From Cherax quadricarinatus (taxonomy: Eukaryota; Arthropoda; Malacostraca; Decapoda; Parastacidae): a stretch of 64,000 nt of DNA. Under the pieces are notes generated by a model. That model saw only the letters and a list, made by a program, of their open reading frames with translations, made no database searches and was not told the origin of the DNA. The stretch lies in NCBI RefSeq assembly GCF_038502225.1, contig NC_091292.1:46685590-46749589 (forward strand). The letters are read 5' to 3'. Made by a program: the position numbers and the translations under genes. This document shows positions 40,381 to 54,697 of the stretch, in pieces; within the stretch, counting starts at the first letter, position 1; each line of letters opens with the position of its first letter.

Positions 40381-43118
40381 ATGAGTTCTAGGGGAACTAA
40401 TATTAAGCAGAACGAGGTAGATATTGAAAAGCCAGTGACACTAGGTGATAAGGGCAGTAATAGGTTTAGAAGAAAAACAGAAATGAGCAGGAAGGGTAAA
40501 CAGGAAGGAGGGTCTTTCAATGTATATTATGCTAATAACCGTAGTGCTAGGAATAAGATGGACGAGTTGAGATTAGTTGCTAGTGCAGGTAACATTGATT
40601 TATTTGCCATAACTGAGACGTGGTTTAATTAAAAAAGTCGGGACATGCCTGTATTCAGGGTTTTAAATTGTTCCAAGTAGATAGAAATATTGGGAAGGGG
40701 GGTGGAGTGGCATTGTATGTCCTAGATCGCCTGAACTGTTGTATAAAAACGGGAATTAAGTGTGATATACCGTCTCCCAAACTTAGAGAGGGACCAAGGG
40801 AGACTACTATGGGAGAAAATTGTTAAGGCCACAAGGCACAATAATGTAGTAATTCTAGGAGACTTTAACTTTAGTTATATTGATTGGAATTTATTGACTG
40901 GGAATTTAGAATCGTACGACTTCTTAGTAGTTCAGGATTATTTTTTGAAGCAGTTTGTGACAGAACCTACAAGGGGAAATAACCTGCTTGACTTAGTTCT
41001 GGCAAACAGTGAATCCCTTGTTAATAATTTAGAAATTTCAGAGGAACTTGGTGCTAGCGACCACAAATCAATTACATTTAGCATAGAATGGAAGTATGAT
41101 AGTAGGGATAACTCACTAACAATCCCAGATTTTCGCTTAGCAGATTACGATGAGCTTAGAGAACACTTATCATCTGTTGACTGGGGTAACGAAGAGAGCT
41201 ATCAATATGACAGTTTTCTGAACACTATACATGCTGCCCAAAGAACATTTATACCTTATAAAGAAATTAGATCAAACAGAAATGATCCAAAATGGATGAA
41301 TAATAGGCTCAAATATCTTTTAGGGCATAAGAAAGGACTTTATAGGTGCATCAAAAGAGGTGAGAGTCATCTTATGAATCAGTATATTGACATTAAGAGG
41401 GACGTCAAAAAGGGGATAAGAAATGCTAAACTGGACTATGAAATTAAAGTTGCCAGGGATTCGAAAACTAACCAAAAAAGTTTTTTCCAGGCCTATAGAA
41501 CAAAAGATAGAGATAAGATAGGTCCCTTTAAAAATAACTCTGGGCATCTTACTGACATAGAGAACGAAATGTGCTCAATTTTAAATAATTATTTTCTCTC
41601 GGTTTTTACACAGGAAGACACTAACAATATCCCAGTAATTAATTTTGATAGTGGGCCTGAAGAAGATAAATTATGTAACATCACAGTCACTAGTGAAATG
41701 ATTGTGAAACAAATAGATCGACTGAAGCAAAATAAGTCGCCGGGTCCTGATGAGCTTTTTTCAAGGGTTCTTAAGGAATGTAAAATGGAACTCTGTGAAC
41801 CATTAACTAATATTTTTAATTTATCTCTTCAAACAGGTATAGTGTCTGATATGTGGAAGATGGCTTATGTAATTCCTATTTTTAAATCAGGGGACAAGTC
41901 GTTACCGTCAAATTACCGCCCAATAAGCCTGACCTCAATTGTAGGCAAATTGCTGGAGTTAATTATAGCTGAGATTATAAGAAGCCATCTGGATAAGCAT
42001 AATCTGATTAATGATACTCAGCATGGATTCACGATAGGCCGTTCTTGTCTAACTAATTTAATGACTTTCTTCAGGAAAGCTTTTGAGGCTGTTGATCACG
42101 ATAAAGATTATGATATTATTTACTTAAATTTTAGTAAGGCTTTTGATAGAGTTCCGCACCAAAGACTGTTAAAGACAGTGGCAGCTCATGACATTCAGGG
42201 AAAAGTGCTCTCATGGATCGAGTCATGGCTCACAGACACGAAGCAGTGTCCATAAATGGGGTAAAATCCGAGCGGGGATCTGTAACAAGTGGCGTTCCAC
42301 AGGGATCAGTCTTGGGCCCGTTGTTGTTTATAATACATATCAATGATCTTGATGAGGGAATTACTAGTGAAATGAACAAATTCGCCGATGACACAAAGAT
42401 AGGTAGGATAATTGATTCAAACGTAGATTTCAGGGAACTTCAGGAAGATTTAGACAAACTCAAAGTAGATTTAGACAAGTTCAATGTAGATAAATGCAAG
42501 GTTCTGAAGCTCGGGAGTGTCCACAACCCTAGCACTTATAAGTTAAATAATGTAGAACTTAGCCATACAGATTGCGAAAAAGACTTGGGGGTTATGATAA
42601 GCAGCAACCTAAAACCAAGAGAGCAATGCCTAACCGTACGTAATAAGGCAAACAGTTTACTGGGATTTATATCGAGGAGTGTAAGCAGCAGAAGTTCAGT
42701 GGCTGTATTACAGCTTTATACATCATTAGTAAGGCCTCACCTAGATTATGCAGCTCAGTTCTGGTCTCCATATTACAGAATGGACATAAATTTGTTAAAA
42801 AACATTAAGCGTAGAATGACTAAATTAATACATAGCATTAGAAATCTTCCCTATGGAGAGAGATTGAAGACCCTTAAATTACATTCACTTGTTAGACGAA
42901 GAATGAGGGGAGACACGATCAAAGTGTATAAGTGGAAGATGGGTATTAATAAAGGGGATATTAATAAGGTCTTGAGGATATCTCTCCAAGAGAAAACCCG
43001 CAGTAATGGATTTAAATTAGACAAGTTTAGATTTAGAAAGGACATAGGAAAGTATTGGCTTGGAAATAGTGTAGTTGATGAGTGGAACAGTCTACCTAGT
43101 TGGGTTATTGATGCATGA
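40381..43118 (+). pseudogene. CR1 ORF2 (endonuclease and reverse transcriptase)
   Basis: Endonuclease: VYYANNRSARNKMDELRL, LFAITETWFN, then stop and frame loss until VVILGDFNFSYIDWNLL, LLDLVLANSESL and LGASDHKSITF. RT (frame 40762-42255): QNKSPGPDELFSRVLKECK, NYRPISLTSIVGKLLEL, GFTIGRSCLTNLMTFF, motif A YLNFSKAFDRVPH, where the catalytic Asp is Asn. A frameshift near 42235 leads into 42213-43118: SGVPQGSVLGPLLFIIH, KFADDTKIGR, then an altered stretch replacing the conserved YSWSEKWQMQ, and the usual C-terminus. Inactive from several defects. Confidence 0.86.
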
Positions 43119-43293
43119 GTGAGACGGGTTGGATTTGAGTGGGACTTGCATATGGGTGGATAGACTTATCAGAGCTTATTTCATGGGCAGTTTTAAAAAT
43201 TTGTTTGGGTAAATGTTTTCTTAGTGGGACTGATTGTAAAGGACCTGCCTAGTATGGGCCAACAGGTCTGCTGCAGTGTTCTTATGTTCTTAC

Positions 43294-43795
43294 ATCAAAT
43301 CTTTCATCACCTAATCTTTTTGTTTTCCTCATAACCTTACTCTTTCCTATATTCACTTTTAATTTTCATCTTTTACATACCATACCAAATTCATCCACCA
43401 ACCTCTGCAACTTCTCTTCAGAATCTCCCAAGAGCACAGTGTCATCAGCAAAAAGCAACTGTGGCAACTCCCACTCTGTGTTTGATTCTTTATCTTTTAA
43501 CCCAACACCTCTTGCCAATACCCTCGCATTCACTTTTCTTACAACCCAATCTATAAATATATTGAACAACCACGGTGACATCACACATCCTTGTCGAAGG
43601 CCTACATTTACTGGGAAATAATCTCCCCCTTTCCTACCTGCTCTAACCTGAACCTCACTATCCTTGTAAAAACTCTTCACTGCTTTCAGTAACCTACCTC
43701 CTATACCATACTCTTGCAACATCTGCCACATTGCCCCCCAATCCACCCTGTCATATGCCTTTTCCAAATCCATAAATGCCACAAATACCACAATA
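43294..43795 (-). pseudogene. RTE copy R2, RT core fragment
   Basis: Minus strand gives VAFMDLEKAYDRVDWGAMWQ, GLRQGCVMSPWLFNIF and LLFADDTVLLGDS in one open frame (43366-43795), so motifs A, B and C are intact. Truncated at 43795, where PLE terminus sequence starts. Confidence 0.83.
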
Positions 43796-44094
<299 letters not shown>

Positions 44095-44421
44095 GCAAGT
44101 CGGCCGTCTCCCACCGAGGCAGGGTGACCCAAAAAGAAAGAAAATCCCCAAAAAGAAATACTTTCATCATCACTCAACACTTTCACTTCACTTGCACGTA
44201 ATCACTCTTTTTGCAGAGGTGCTCAGAATACAACAGTTCAGAAGTATATACGTATAAAGATACACAACATATCCCTCCAAACTGCCAATATCCCGAACCA
44301 CTCCTTTAAAGTGCAGGCATTGTACTTCCCATTTCCAGGACTCAAGTCCGGCTATATAAAAATAACCAGTTTCCCTGAATCCCTTCACTAAATATTACCC
44401 TGCTCACACTCCAACAGATCG

Positions 44422-45946
44422 TCAGGTCCCAAATACCATTTGTCTCCATTCACTCTTATCCAACATGCTCACGCACGCTTGCTGGAAGTCCAATCCCATC
44501 GCCCACAAAAACTCCTTTACCCCATCCCTCCAACCTTTTCGAGGACGACCCCTTCCCCGCCTTCCGTCCCCTGCAGATTTATACGCTCTCCATGTCATTC
44601 TACTTTGATCCATTCTCTCTAAATGACCAAACCACCTCAACAACCCATCTTTAGCCCTCTGACTAATACTTTTATTAACTCCACACCTTCTCTTTATTTC
44701 CACACTCCGAAGTTTCTACATAATATTTACACCACACATTGCCCTTAGACAGGACATCTCCACTGCCTTCAACCACCTCCTCGCTGCTGCATTCACAACC
44801 CAAGCTTCACACCCATATAAGAGTGTTGGTACTACTATACTTTCATATATTCCTTTCTTTGCCTCCATAGATAACGTTTTTTGTCTCCACATATGCCTCA
44901 ACGCACCACTCACCTTTTTTCCCTCATCAATTCTATGATTAACCTCATCCTTCATAAATCCATCCGCCGACACGTCAACTCCCAAGTATCTGAAAACATT
45001 CACTTCTTCCATACTCCTCCTCCCCAATTTGATATCCAATTTTTCTTTATCTAAATCATTGGATGACATCATCACCTTCCTCTTTTCTATGTTCACTTTC
45101 AACTTTCCTCCTTTGCACACACTCCCAAGCTCGTCTACTAACCCTTGCAGTTTTTCTTTAGAATCTCTCATAAGCATAGTACCATCAGCAAAAAGTAACT
45201 GCCAGTTCCCATTTTGTAGTTGATTCCCCAAAATTTAATCCCACCCCTCTCCCGAACTCCGTAGCATTTACTTCTTTTACAACCCCATCTATAAATATAT
45301 TAAACAGCCATGCTGACATTACGCATCCCTGTCTAAGACCTACTTTTACCGGGAAGTAGTCTCCCTCTCTTCTACACATCCTAACCTGAGCCTCACTATC
45401 CTCATAAAAACTCTTTACAGCATTTAGTAACTTACCACCTATTCCATATACTTGTAACATCTGCTACATTGCTCCCCTATCCACTCTATCATATGCCTTT
45501 TCTAAATCAATAAATGCAATAAAAACTTCCCTACCTTCATCTAAATACTGTTGACATATATTCTTCAATGTAAACACTTGATCTACACATCCCCTACCCA
45601 CTCTAAAACCTCCTTGCTCATCCGCAATCCTGCATTCTGTCTTACCTCTAATTCTTTCAATAATAACCCTACCAGACACTTTTCCTGGTATACTCAGTAA
45701 ACTTATTCCTCTATAACTTTTACAATTTCTTTTGTCCCCATTCACTTTATATAAAGGGACTATACATGTTCTCTGCCAATCCCTAGTTACCTTCCCCTCT
45801 TTCATACATTTATTAAACGAGAATACCAACCACTCCAACACTATATCCCTCCCTGCTTTTAACATTTCTGTCATGATCCCGTCAGTTCCAGCTGCTTTAA
45901 TCCCTTTCATTCTACGTAATGCCTCATGCACTTCCCCCACACTCAC
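44422..45946 (-). pseudogene. RTE copy R3 reverse transcriptase
   Basis: From right to left: MKGIKAAGTDGIMTEMLKAG, SYRGISLLSIPGKVSGRVI, EQGGFRVGRGCVDQVFTL, motif A FIDLEKAYDRVDRGAM, GLRQGCVMSAWLFNIF, LLFADGTMLMRDS (FADD is FADG), LLYGCEAWVVNAAARRWL, GRRGRGRPRKGWRDGVK. Four frames are needed to follow it. The motif C change alone would abolish activity. Confidence 0.82.
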
Positions 45947-45959
45947 ATCCTGCTCTTCT

Positions 45960-47192
45960 TCACCCCAGACCAGTGCATGAAATTACCGCCTCCCTTTCTT
46001 CGTCGACATTTAAAAGTTCCTCAAAATGTTCTCGCCATCTACCCAAAACCTTCATCTCCCCATCTACTAACTCCGCTACTCTGTCTTTAACTGACATATC
46101 AATTTGTTCCCTAGGCTTTCTGAACTTGTTTAACTCGCTCCAATTTTTTTTCTTATTTTCATTAAAATTTCGTGACAGTGCCTCTCCCACTTCTTTTGCA
46201 CTCTATCACCACTCTCTTCACCTTCCTTTTACTCTCCATATACTCTACTCTTCGTATAACACTTCTGCTTTGTAAAAACCTCTCATAAGCTAACTTTTTC
46301 TCTTTGATCACACCCTTTACTTCATCATTCCACCAATCGCTCCTCTTTCCTCCTGCACCCACCCTCCTACAACCACAGACTTCTGCCCTGCATTCTAATA
46401 CTGCATTTTTAAAACTGTTCCAACCCTTTTCAACCCTCCCCCCTCTATTCATACTTGCACCAGCCCACCTTTCCGCCAATAGTTGCTTATATCTCACCCG
46501 AACTTCCTCCTCCCTTAGTTTATACACTCTCACCTCCCTCTTACTTGTTGTTGTCATTTTCCTCTTGTCCCGTCTACCTCTTACTCTAACTGTAGCTACA
46601 ACTAATTAATGATCTGATATATCAGTTGCCCCTCTATAAACGTTTACATCCTGGAGCCTACTCATCAACGTTTTATTCACCATTACATAATCTAATAAAC
46701 TACTTTTATTGCGTATTACATCATACCTTGTATATTTATCCTCTTTTTCATAAAATATGTATTACTTATTACCAAACCTCTTTCTACACATAGCTCAATT
46801 GAAGGTTCCCCATTTTCATTTACCCCTGGCACCCCAAAATTACCTACTACTCTCTCCACAACATTTTTACCCACTTTAGCATTGAAATCCCCAACCACCA
46901 TTACTCTCACACTTGGTTCAAAACTCCCCACTCATTCACTCGACATTTCCCAAAATCTCTCACTCTCCTCTACACTTCTCTCTTCTCCAAGTGCATATAC
47001 GCTTACTATAACCCACTTTTCACATCCAACCTTTATTTTACTCCCCTTAATCCTTGAATTAATACATTTATAGTCCTTCTTTTCCTGCCATAGCTTATTC
47101 TTCAACATCATTGTTAATCCTTCTGTAGCTCTAACTCTATTTGAAACCTCTGACCTAATCCAATTTATTCCTCTCCAATGAAACTCTCCCAC
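45960..47192 (-). pseudogene. RTE copy R3 endonuclease and linker
   Basis: Pieces: FHWRGINWIRSEVSNRVRAT, CEKWVIVSVYALGEERSVEE, VRVMVVGDFNAKVGKN, then KREVRVYKLREEEVRVRYKQ and [41 protein letters not shown] is kept. The SDH motif region (about 46610-46640) is in a broken frame. Confidence 0.75.
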
Positions 47193-47450
47193 CCCAGGAC
47201 ATCCAGCTTCTTCTCATTCATAACAACCACAATCATCTCTTATCATCCGTACAACATCCACGCACATTCAGACATCCCACTTTCACAATTTTTTTATTAT
47301 TATTCTTTTTAGTAATTATTACAGGAAAAGGGGTTACTAACTCATTGTTCCCGGAATTTTAGTTGACTTTAACAACACGCATGGCTTATGGAGGAAAGAT
47401 TCTTATTTCACTTCCCCATGGATATAAAAGGATGGTTAAAATCTCTTACA

Positions 47451-48060
<610 letters not shown>

Positions 48061-48065
48061 ATATA

Positions 48066-49363
<1,298 letters not shown>

Positions 49364-49376
49364 GAAACCAGTGTTG
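49364..49376 (+). repeat. target-site duplication, left copy
   Basis: GAAACCAGTGTTG, repeated exactly at 58519-58531 just after an A-rich tail. Confidence 0.88.
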
Positions 49377-49487
49377 CATTGTCCTCATCGCTCTCGGGCC
49401 GTGTGGACCTACTGCGCAGAAGCGCAGTGGTGTGAGGTGGTGCTGTCGCGCCTCTGCTGACAATATAGGAGTGCTGTTGTTGTCAAA

Positions 49488-50663
49488 ATGGCGGTTAGTC
49501 TAAGACGCCGGATTAATACTGTCGGCATAGAACTACTTCGAGGAACGATTATGCCTAGTTCTGTGCAAGTCTTATTACCCAAGATGAACCGGGAGACGTA
49601 CGGCATACAAGATGGTGACTTATATGGGGTTGCATTAAATGGAGCCCAAAGAATTTTCGTAAAACTGCTAACGGCGACGGTCTATGAATCGTTGGTCACC
49701 CGGTTTCAGGATGTGAGTCTTACCGTCACACCAGCTGTCTATATGAGAATGATTGATGTTTCACGGTATTATACCTGGATCAAGTTATGCAACGTTCCCT
49801 TTGAGGCGGACGAGACAGATATCAGGAAAGTTTTTGAGAAGTATGGAACAGTTCATTATGCTCAGCATGGTACGTGGGTGGCAGGCACCTATGCTGGTCT
49901 GCAAGAGGGTACTTTCAACCTCAAAATGACTCTGAGACACCCAATACCGTCCTATGTTTATGTACAAGAATTCAGGACGCAGGTCATGGTTATGTATCCA
50001 GGGCAACGACGTAAGTGCCGCCTATGTGGTGAGTATGATCACAGAGCGGCGACTTGTGGCAAGCGGAGACGTGTGCCTGGACATGTGGACGTCGCAGCCC
50101 CTGCTTCAAAGGTGGCAGGTGTGGAACAACCATCGGACGGAGGGTGTGGTGTTTTGTGGAGTGAGATAGTGGATCAGGCACACAGAACTGGAGGTGGGTT
50201 GGAGTCCCTCACCCAGTTGCCTGACCCGGTGTCTCCACCTGTGGATAAGGAGGAGCAGCAACTACAGGAGCAGGTTATTGAAATTGAGGAGGAATTGGTG
50301 GAGATTTTGAAGACTTTGTCACCGCCTGAGGGGGACATTACATCCGAGCTAGGTGCCACTGGAGAGTCGTCGCTTCCAGTAAGTCGGGGACGTGATATTT
50401 TGGGAAGTGATGGTGTGTTGGAGTCGTCCCTAGAATCACTAAACCATTGTCACGTGGAGGTGGAGGTTCATCGTGAGGCAACATCTGATCAAGATACGTG
50501 TAACGTGCCTGTCACGAGAAAGAGGGCGGCTATGTCAGATTCTGATGATGTCCTGACGCCAGCGCAAAAGCCTGGGAAACAAACTGAGGTGGAGTGTGAA
50601 GGTAGTGGTGTAGGTGGTGGTAGCCATGATAGGAGGCACCGGAAGAAGGGGGGAGGGGGATAA
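49488..50663 (+). CDS. Tx1-like LINE ORF1 protein (RRM-like and CCHC zinc knuckle)
   Basis: 391 codons, fully open, ATG at 49488 in a CAAAATGGC context. Residues about 95-172 look like an RNA-recognition domain (WIKLCNVPFEADETDIRKVF, FNLKMTLRHPIPSYVYV). A zinc knuckle CRLCGEYDHRAATC (C-x2-C-x4-H-x4-C) follows at about 176-189, then an acidic, low-complexity C-terminus rich in Glu (QVIEIEEELVEILKTL) ending in basic HDRRHRKKGG. Such proteins bind LINE RNA in the RNP. Open frame against a broken ORF2 suggests the insertion is not very old. ORF2 starts about 100 bp downstream. Confidence 0.82.
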   Translation: MAVSLRRRINTVGIELLRGTIMPSSVQVLLPKMNRETYGIQDGDLYGVALNGAQRIFVKLLTATVYESLVTRFQDVSLTVTPAVYMRMIDVSRYYTWIKLCNVPFEADETDIRKVFEKYGTVHYAQHGTWVAGTYAGLQEGTFNLKMTLRHPIPSYVYVQEFRTQVMVMYPGQRRKCRLCGEYDHRAATCGKRRRVPGHVDVAAPASKVAGVEQPSDGGCGVLWSEIVDQAHRTGGGLESLTQLPDPVSPPVDKEEQQLQEQVIEIEEELVEILKTLSPPEGDITSELGATGESSLPVSRGRDILGSDGVLESSLESLNHCHVEVEVHREATSDQDTCNVPVTRKRAAMSDSDDVLTPAQKPGKQTEVECEGSGVGGGSHDRRHRKKGGGG

Positions 50664-50734
50664 GAGAGCACTCTGAAGGTGTCAAATATGAATTCAGGTT
50701 CTGGAGTTGTAAAGAGTGAGGAGAGGAGGCAGGG

Positions 50735-53700
50735 GTGGAAACTTTAAAAGGCCTTACGTGTATGACTGTAAATGTTAATGGTTTATGTAGCAGTATGAAG
50801 AGAGATTGGTTTCGTACTTTCCTGAATAAATCTAGAGTGGATGTTCTGTTCCTGCAGAAGCATTATTTTAAAGAGGGTAGGGTGTTGGAGGTGGCAGGGT
50901 TTCGAGTAGTTACCCTGCCATCTCCCCGTCTAAAAGGTGGTGTGGGTATTTTAATAAGGGAAACGAGCCCGTTTGTTTTGCAGAGAAACGAGGGAGGTGG
51001 GGGACGGAGGGTGTTGTGTGTGGATGGGTGGTGGATGGGTAAGTGTGTGTCTTCTGTGAGTGTGTATGCACCGGCGGAAAATAACGTACAGGTAAAGAAT
51101 GATTTTGTGTGTGAGGATCTTGTGTTTTTCTTACGTGCACTGCCAGAGGTGGCAATAGTTGGTGGGGACTGGAATTGTGTAATCAGGGTGGCTGACGTGG
51201 ACCCAAAAGGGACTGGATGTATGTCTGTTAGGGAATTGTTAAAGGATGTCAGGTTACGTGATGCATTTGGGGGGGGGGGAGACTGAACATACGTTCGTTA
51301 GGAGTGGATATGCTGCGAGGCTAGATAGAGTGTACCTTTCTCAGGGAGTGGATGTGAAATCTTTCAGTACTGTTGAGGCTACTATATCAGATCATAGGGC
51401 AGTGATGGTGGAGGTTGGGTGGGGGGGGGGAGCGCTCGTGGAAATATACAGAAGTTATTGGAAACTAAATATAAGTATGTTAGGTGAAGAGGAGGGGTTG
51501 GAGGGGTTTTCAGTCCTATGGAGGGAGCTTAGTGTGGAAGAACAGAGGGTGGACGACATTGTGACATGGTGGGATTGTGTTGCAAAGGAAAGGATTAGAA
51601 AGCTTTATGTGAGGCAAGGAAAACGTATTAATAATTTAAAATATGGACTGGCTAACTATTTAGAGGATAGGTTAAGAGGTTGCTATGGGCGGGGGGTGAT
51701 TGGGAATAATTTTCCTATGGATGAAATAGTTGAAATAAAAGGGAGATTGAGGGTGTTACAAAATAAAAGGTTTCAAGCTGTAAGGGTGCAGGCAGGGGTG
51801 GAAGAAGTGTTTTGGGGCGACAAGCCGTCTGTGTGTGTTTTGCGGCATCAAAAGCAAAGGCAGGCAGTGACGGCTATCCCAAGTTTGGGGATGTGTGCAT
51901 ATGCACACATCCCCACGAAGGGGATGTGTGCATATGCAGAGGCTTGGTATGAGAAGTACTGGACAAGTGGGGGGGTGGGTGCCGGGGCGTTAGACAAAGT
52001 GTGTACGTATGAGACTTGTAATTTAGGAAATAGCGACAGAAAGGCTTTTAGGTGGGATTATTACGGCAGAGGAAATAGAGAATGCGTTAAGGGGAATGAG
52101 GAAGGGGAAAACTCCAGGAAACTGACGGTCTCCCGGTAGAATTTTATTTACAATATTGGATGTTAATACGGGGATTTATAGTTAGGTTATTTAATCGTAT
52201 GAAGGAGAAGAGTAAGTTGGGGGAGAAGCAGGCTACAGCACGTGTAGTGTTGGTCTCGAAGGGCATGGGGCAGCCCACCCTACGGGAGTACCGAGCCATA
52301 TCGCCGATGTGTGCAGACTATAAGGTTTTTGCAGAAATTTTAGGTAATAGGTTCATATGTGTTGTGGGGAGGGTGGTGTCGAAATCTCAGTTTGGGTTGC
52401 CAGGAAGGTCGATGATTGAAGGACATGGGATACTGCCAAGTTTTGTGGAAGCTAAAGGTGGGGGTGGGGGTGGGGGGGTTTTGTTGGCTCTAGATTAGCA
52501 GGGAGCTTATGATAGAGTAGAAAGGAGAGCTTTGCAGGTTATACTTAGGAGACAGGGTTATGGGGAGGAAATAGTCGAGTGGGTAAATACGTTGTACAAG
52601 GGGGCGAAAATGAGGATGCAGATTAATGGGTGTATGGGGAGGTAGATTGCAATGGGTAGAGGCCTTAGATAGGGATGTCCCATGTCCCAAATATTGTCTG
52701 CGTGTTTTCAGGACCCCTTTTATAGAATGGTTGACCGTAGCTTATGTACTCAAGGTGAGGGAAGTGTGGGGGTGGGAGGGCCTGGCCGGGTTTAATTGGA
52801 TATATAGACGACACCACTGTTCTCATTCGTGAAGGGATGTCAATGGGAGTATTGGACGAGGTTGTGCAATTGTTTGGAAGTGCCACGGGGCGGTGTCTTT
52901 AAAGATTTGTTGTATTATTTATAGGGATGACATGGTTGCGGCGCGGGTGGAAAACTCGGATAGGTTATTGGAAAGGATCGTGGGGCGTCTAGGTGTTTTG
53001 AGACCCCAGCACCTAACTCTTATACAGCGAGTGATAGTTGTAAATATTTTATTGTATAGTAAGGTTTGGCATGTTGCAGCTGTGTTCCCAATTACAGGGA
53101 CAGCGATTGCGGGGATCTTAAGACGGGTGTACAAATTTTTGTGGGGTTCACGTTGTGATTGGTTAAGGAGAGAAGTTGTAATGTTACCTGTACGTCAGGG
53201 TGGGTTGGGGTTGATGGATGTGAGACGGAGGGCTAAATGTGTGTTTCTTAAATGGGAAGTTTTGCGTGTGGGTGTGAACGCGGGGCAGCTGGGAAGGATA
53301 CATGACAGGCTGGGTATGTGGTATCGAGGAATGGAGTTGAGGGAATGCGAAATCGTTTTGAGGGCCGTGATGTTGGTTAAGGAATTGAGAAAGGTTCGCA
53401 TAAGGGTTTTGTGTAGGTTGCTTGTAGGTAGGTGCGTTGTCCCAGTTGAGGGCTTGTTCCCCATGTATACGTGGAAGAGTATTTGGTATAGATTTAGTAA
53501 GTTGAAGTTAAACCCTCGGGCGCGTGAGGTGATGTTTCGTTTTCTGCATGGTATCCTTCCGTCTGGAGCGATACTACGAAACAGAAAGGTTGTAGAGGGT
53601 GGGGTGTGTGGTATCTGTGGAGGGGACGAGACTGCGTTCCATGTAGTTTATTTTTGTGAGGGGTTAGAAGAGGTCAGGTGCTGGTTAGGTAGGTTGGAAC

Positions 53701-53741
53701 AGAGGGTGGGAGGCCGTGGGGTGTCGGTTCTGCGTGGGTGA
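50735..53741 (+). pseudogene. Tx1-like LINE ORF2 (endonuclease, RT, zinc finger), broken
   Basis: Endonuclease: MTVNVNGLCSSMKRDWF, VDVLFLQKHYFKEG (the catalytic Glu of the usual QETH is Lys), AIVGGDWNCVIRV, then after a slip in a G run near 51275 ARLDRVYLSQG and TISDHRAVMVEV. RT: QPTLREYRAISPMCADYKVF, SQFGLPGRSMIEGHG, LLALD, a TAG stop at 52496-52498, then QGAYDRVERRALQVI (motif A), GCPMSQ in another frame, and GYIDDTTVLIREG (motif C). C-terminal frame 52893-53741 ends with CGICGGDETAFHVVYFCEG, a CCHC finger. At least three frame slips, a stop and the EN substitution make it inactive. Confidence 0.83.
51887..51937. repeat. 28-bp perfect palindrome plus third copy of its half
   Basis: GGGGATGTGTGCAT joins ATGCACACATCCCC at 51887-51914. 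Five bases later GGGGATGTGTGCATATGC (51920-51937) repeats the first 18 bases. It lies in ORF2 before the RT fingers. Confidence 0.9.
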
Positions 53742-54697
53742 TGAGGGGGAGAAGGGATAGTGAAGAGCGAAGGGAGGTTCTGGCGATAACGTTCTATCGT
53801 AACAGAGATTTGTATGGGAGGAGGTGGGATCAGGTTTTCTCAGAGGGGTATAGAATGCTGACGTTAGGAATTCTCATGAATCTGTGAATGATACTGAGTG
53901 AATGAAGGGGTTTTCATAGGTAGAGAGGGAGTCAGGGGGTCACAGTGGGCTCCCCTCCTGGGGGGTGGGGTCGTGAGAGTGTTGTGAATGTGGGTATGGA
54001 ATGGTTTCCTGGCTTTCATTAATGCATTATTGCATCAACCTTGTGGTTATCATGCCACATGTGGATGTAGAGTTTGAGGTCTCGTTATGATCTATATAAC
54101 ATATTTAAAATGATCCATATAACATATTTAAAATGATCTATATAACATATTTAAAATGATCTATATAACATATTTAAAACTTTATGTATGATTTCGATTC
54201 ATTTTAAAGTTTACATAATTTAGGTCAGTGATCTCATACCAGTTTGTTTTCATTGCGATGTTCTTGATGTAAGTTTTTAGCTGTATGGTAGACAGACACA
54301 TCTAGCCAGTTTATAGACGCATTGCTTTTGTGTCTGAGATTTTTGTATACGTGTTTATTGTACCAGTAATGGACCTTCGGTTTTGAGATATAAGCTGTTT
54401 TCTTTTTTATGTTTATTCGTATTTTAGTATATATTACAGCTGTATTGTTAGTGATAAATATGTAGATGTTCTAGTAAGATTATGTTGTTAGGTTTTGGTT
54501 TATTGATTAATGCGAAGAATGGGATTAATTGATACATTTTCTTGTATATATTCTTTTCTATTGTATTGAGCCTTTGTCATGTCATGTTATATGTACAATT
54601 TATATATATGTAAGGTTTTGAATCATTGAATGTTTATCGATTTTTCAGTTCATGACCCTGTTACTGTGTTTATTTGTAGCTATGTTCTTGCCCTAAG
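53742..54697 (+). other. proximal 3' UTR of LINE T1
   Basis: No coding content. Contains four copies of a 23-bp unit at 54088-54179 (TGATCTATATAACATATTTA and three more bases). AT-rich from about 54180. Confidence 0.7.
54088..54179 (+). repeat. four tandem copies of a 23-bp unit
   Basis: Starts at 54088, 54111, 54134 and 54157 with one substitution (CC for CT in copy 2). Confidence 0.93.

Larger units (their letters stand above)
39407..43293 (+). mobile_element. CR1 copy A4, near full length (about 3.9 kb)
   Basis: Has a short 5' UTR with a duplicated GACCTGTACTTAGC, ORF1 with an SGNH-esterase domain, ORF2 with EN and RT, and a 3' UTR ending CAGTGTTCTTATGTTCTTA. It is inserted in R2. The only CR1 copy in the window with ORF1 and the endonuclease. 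Confidence 0.88.
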
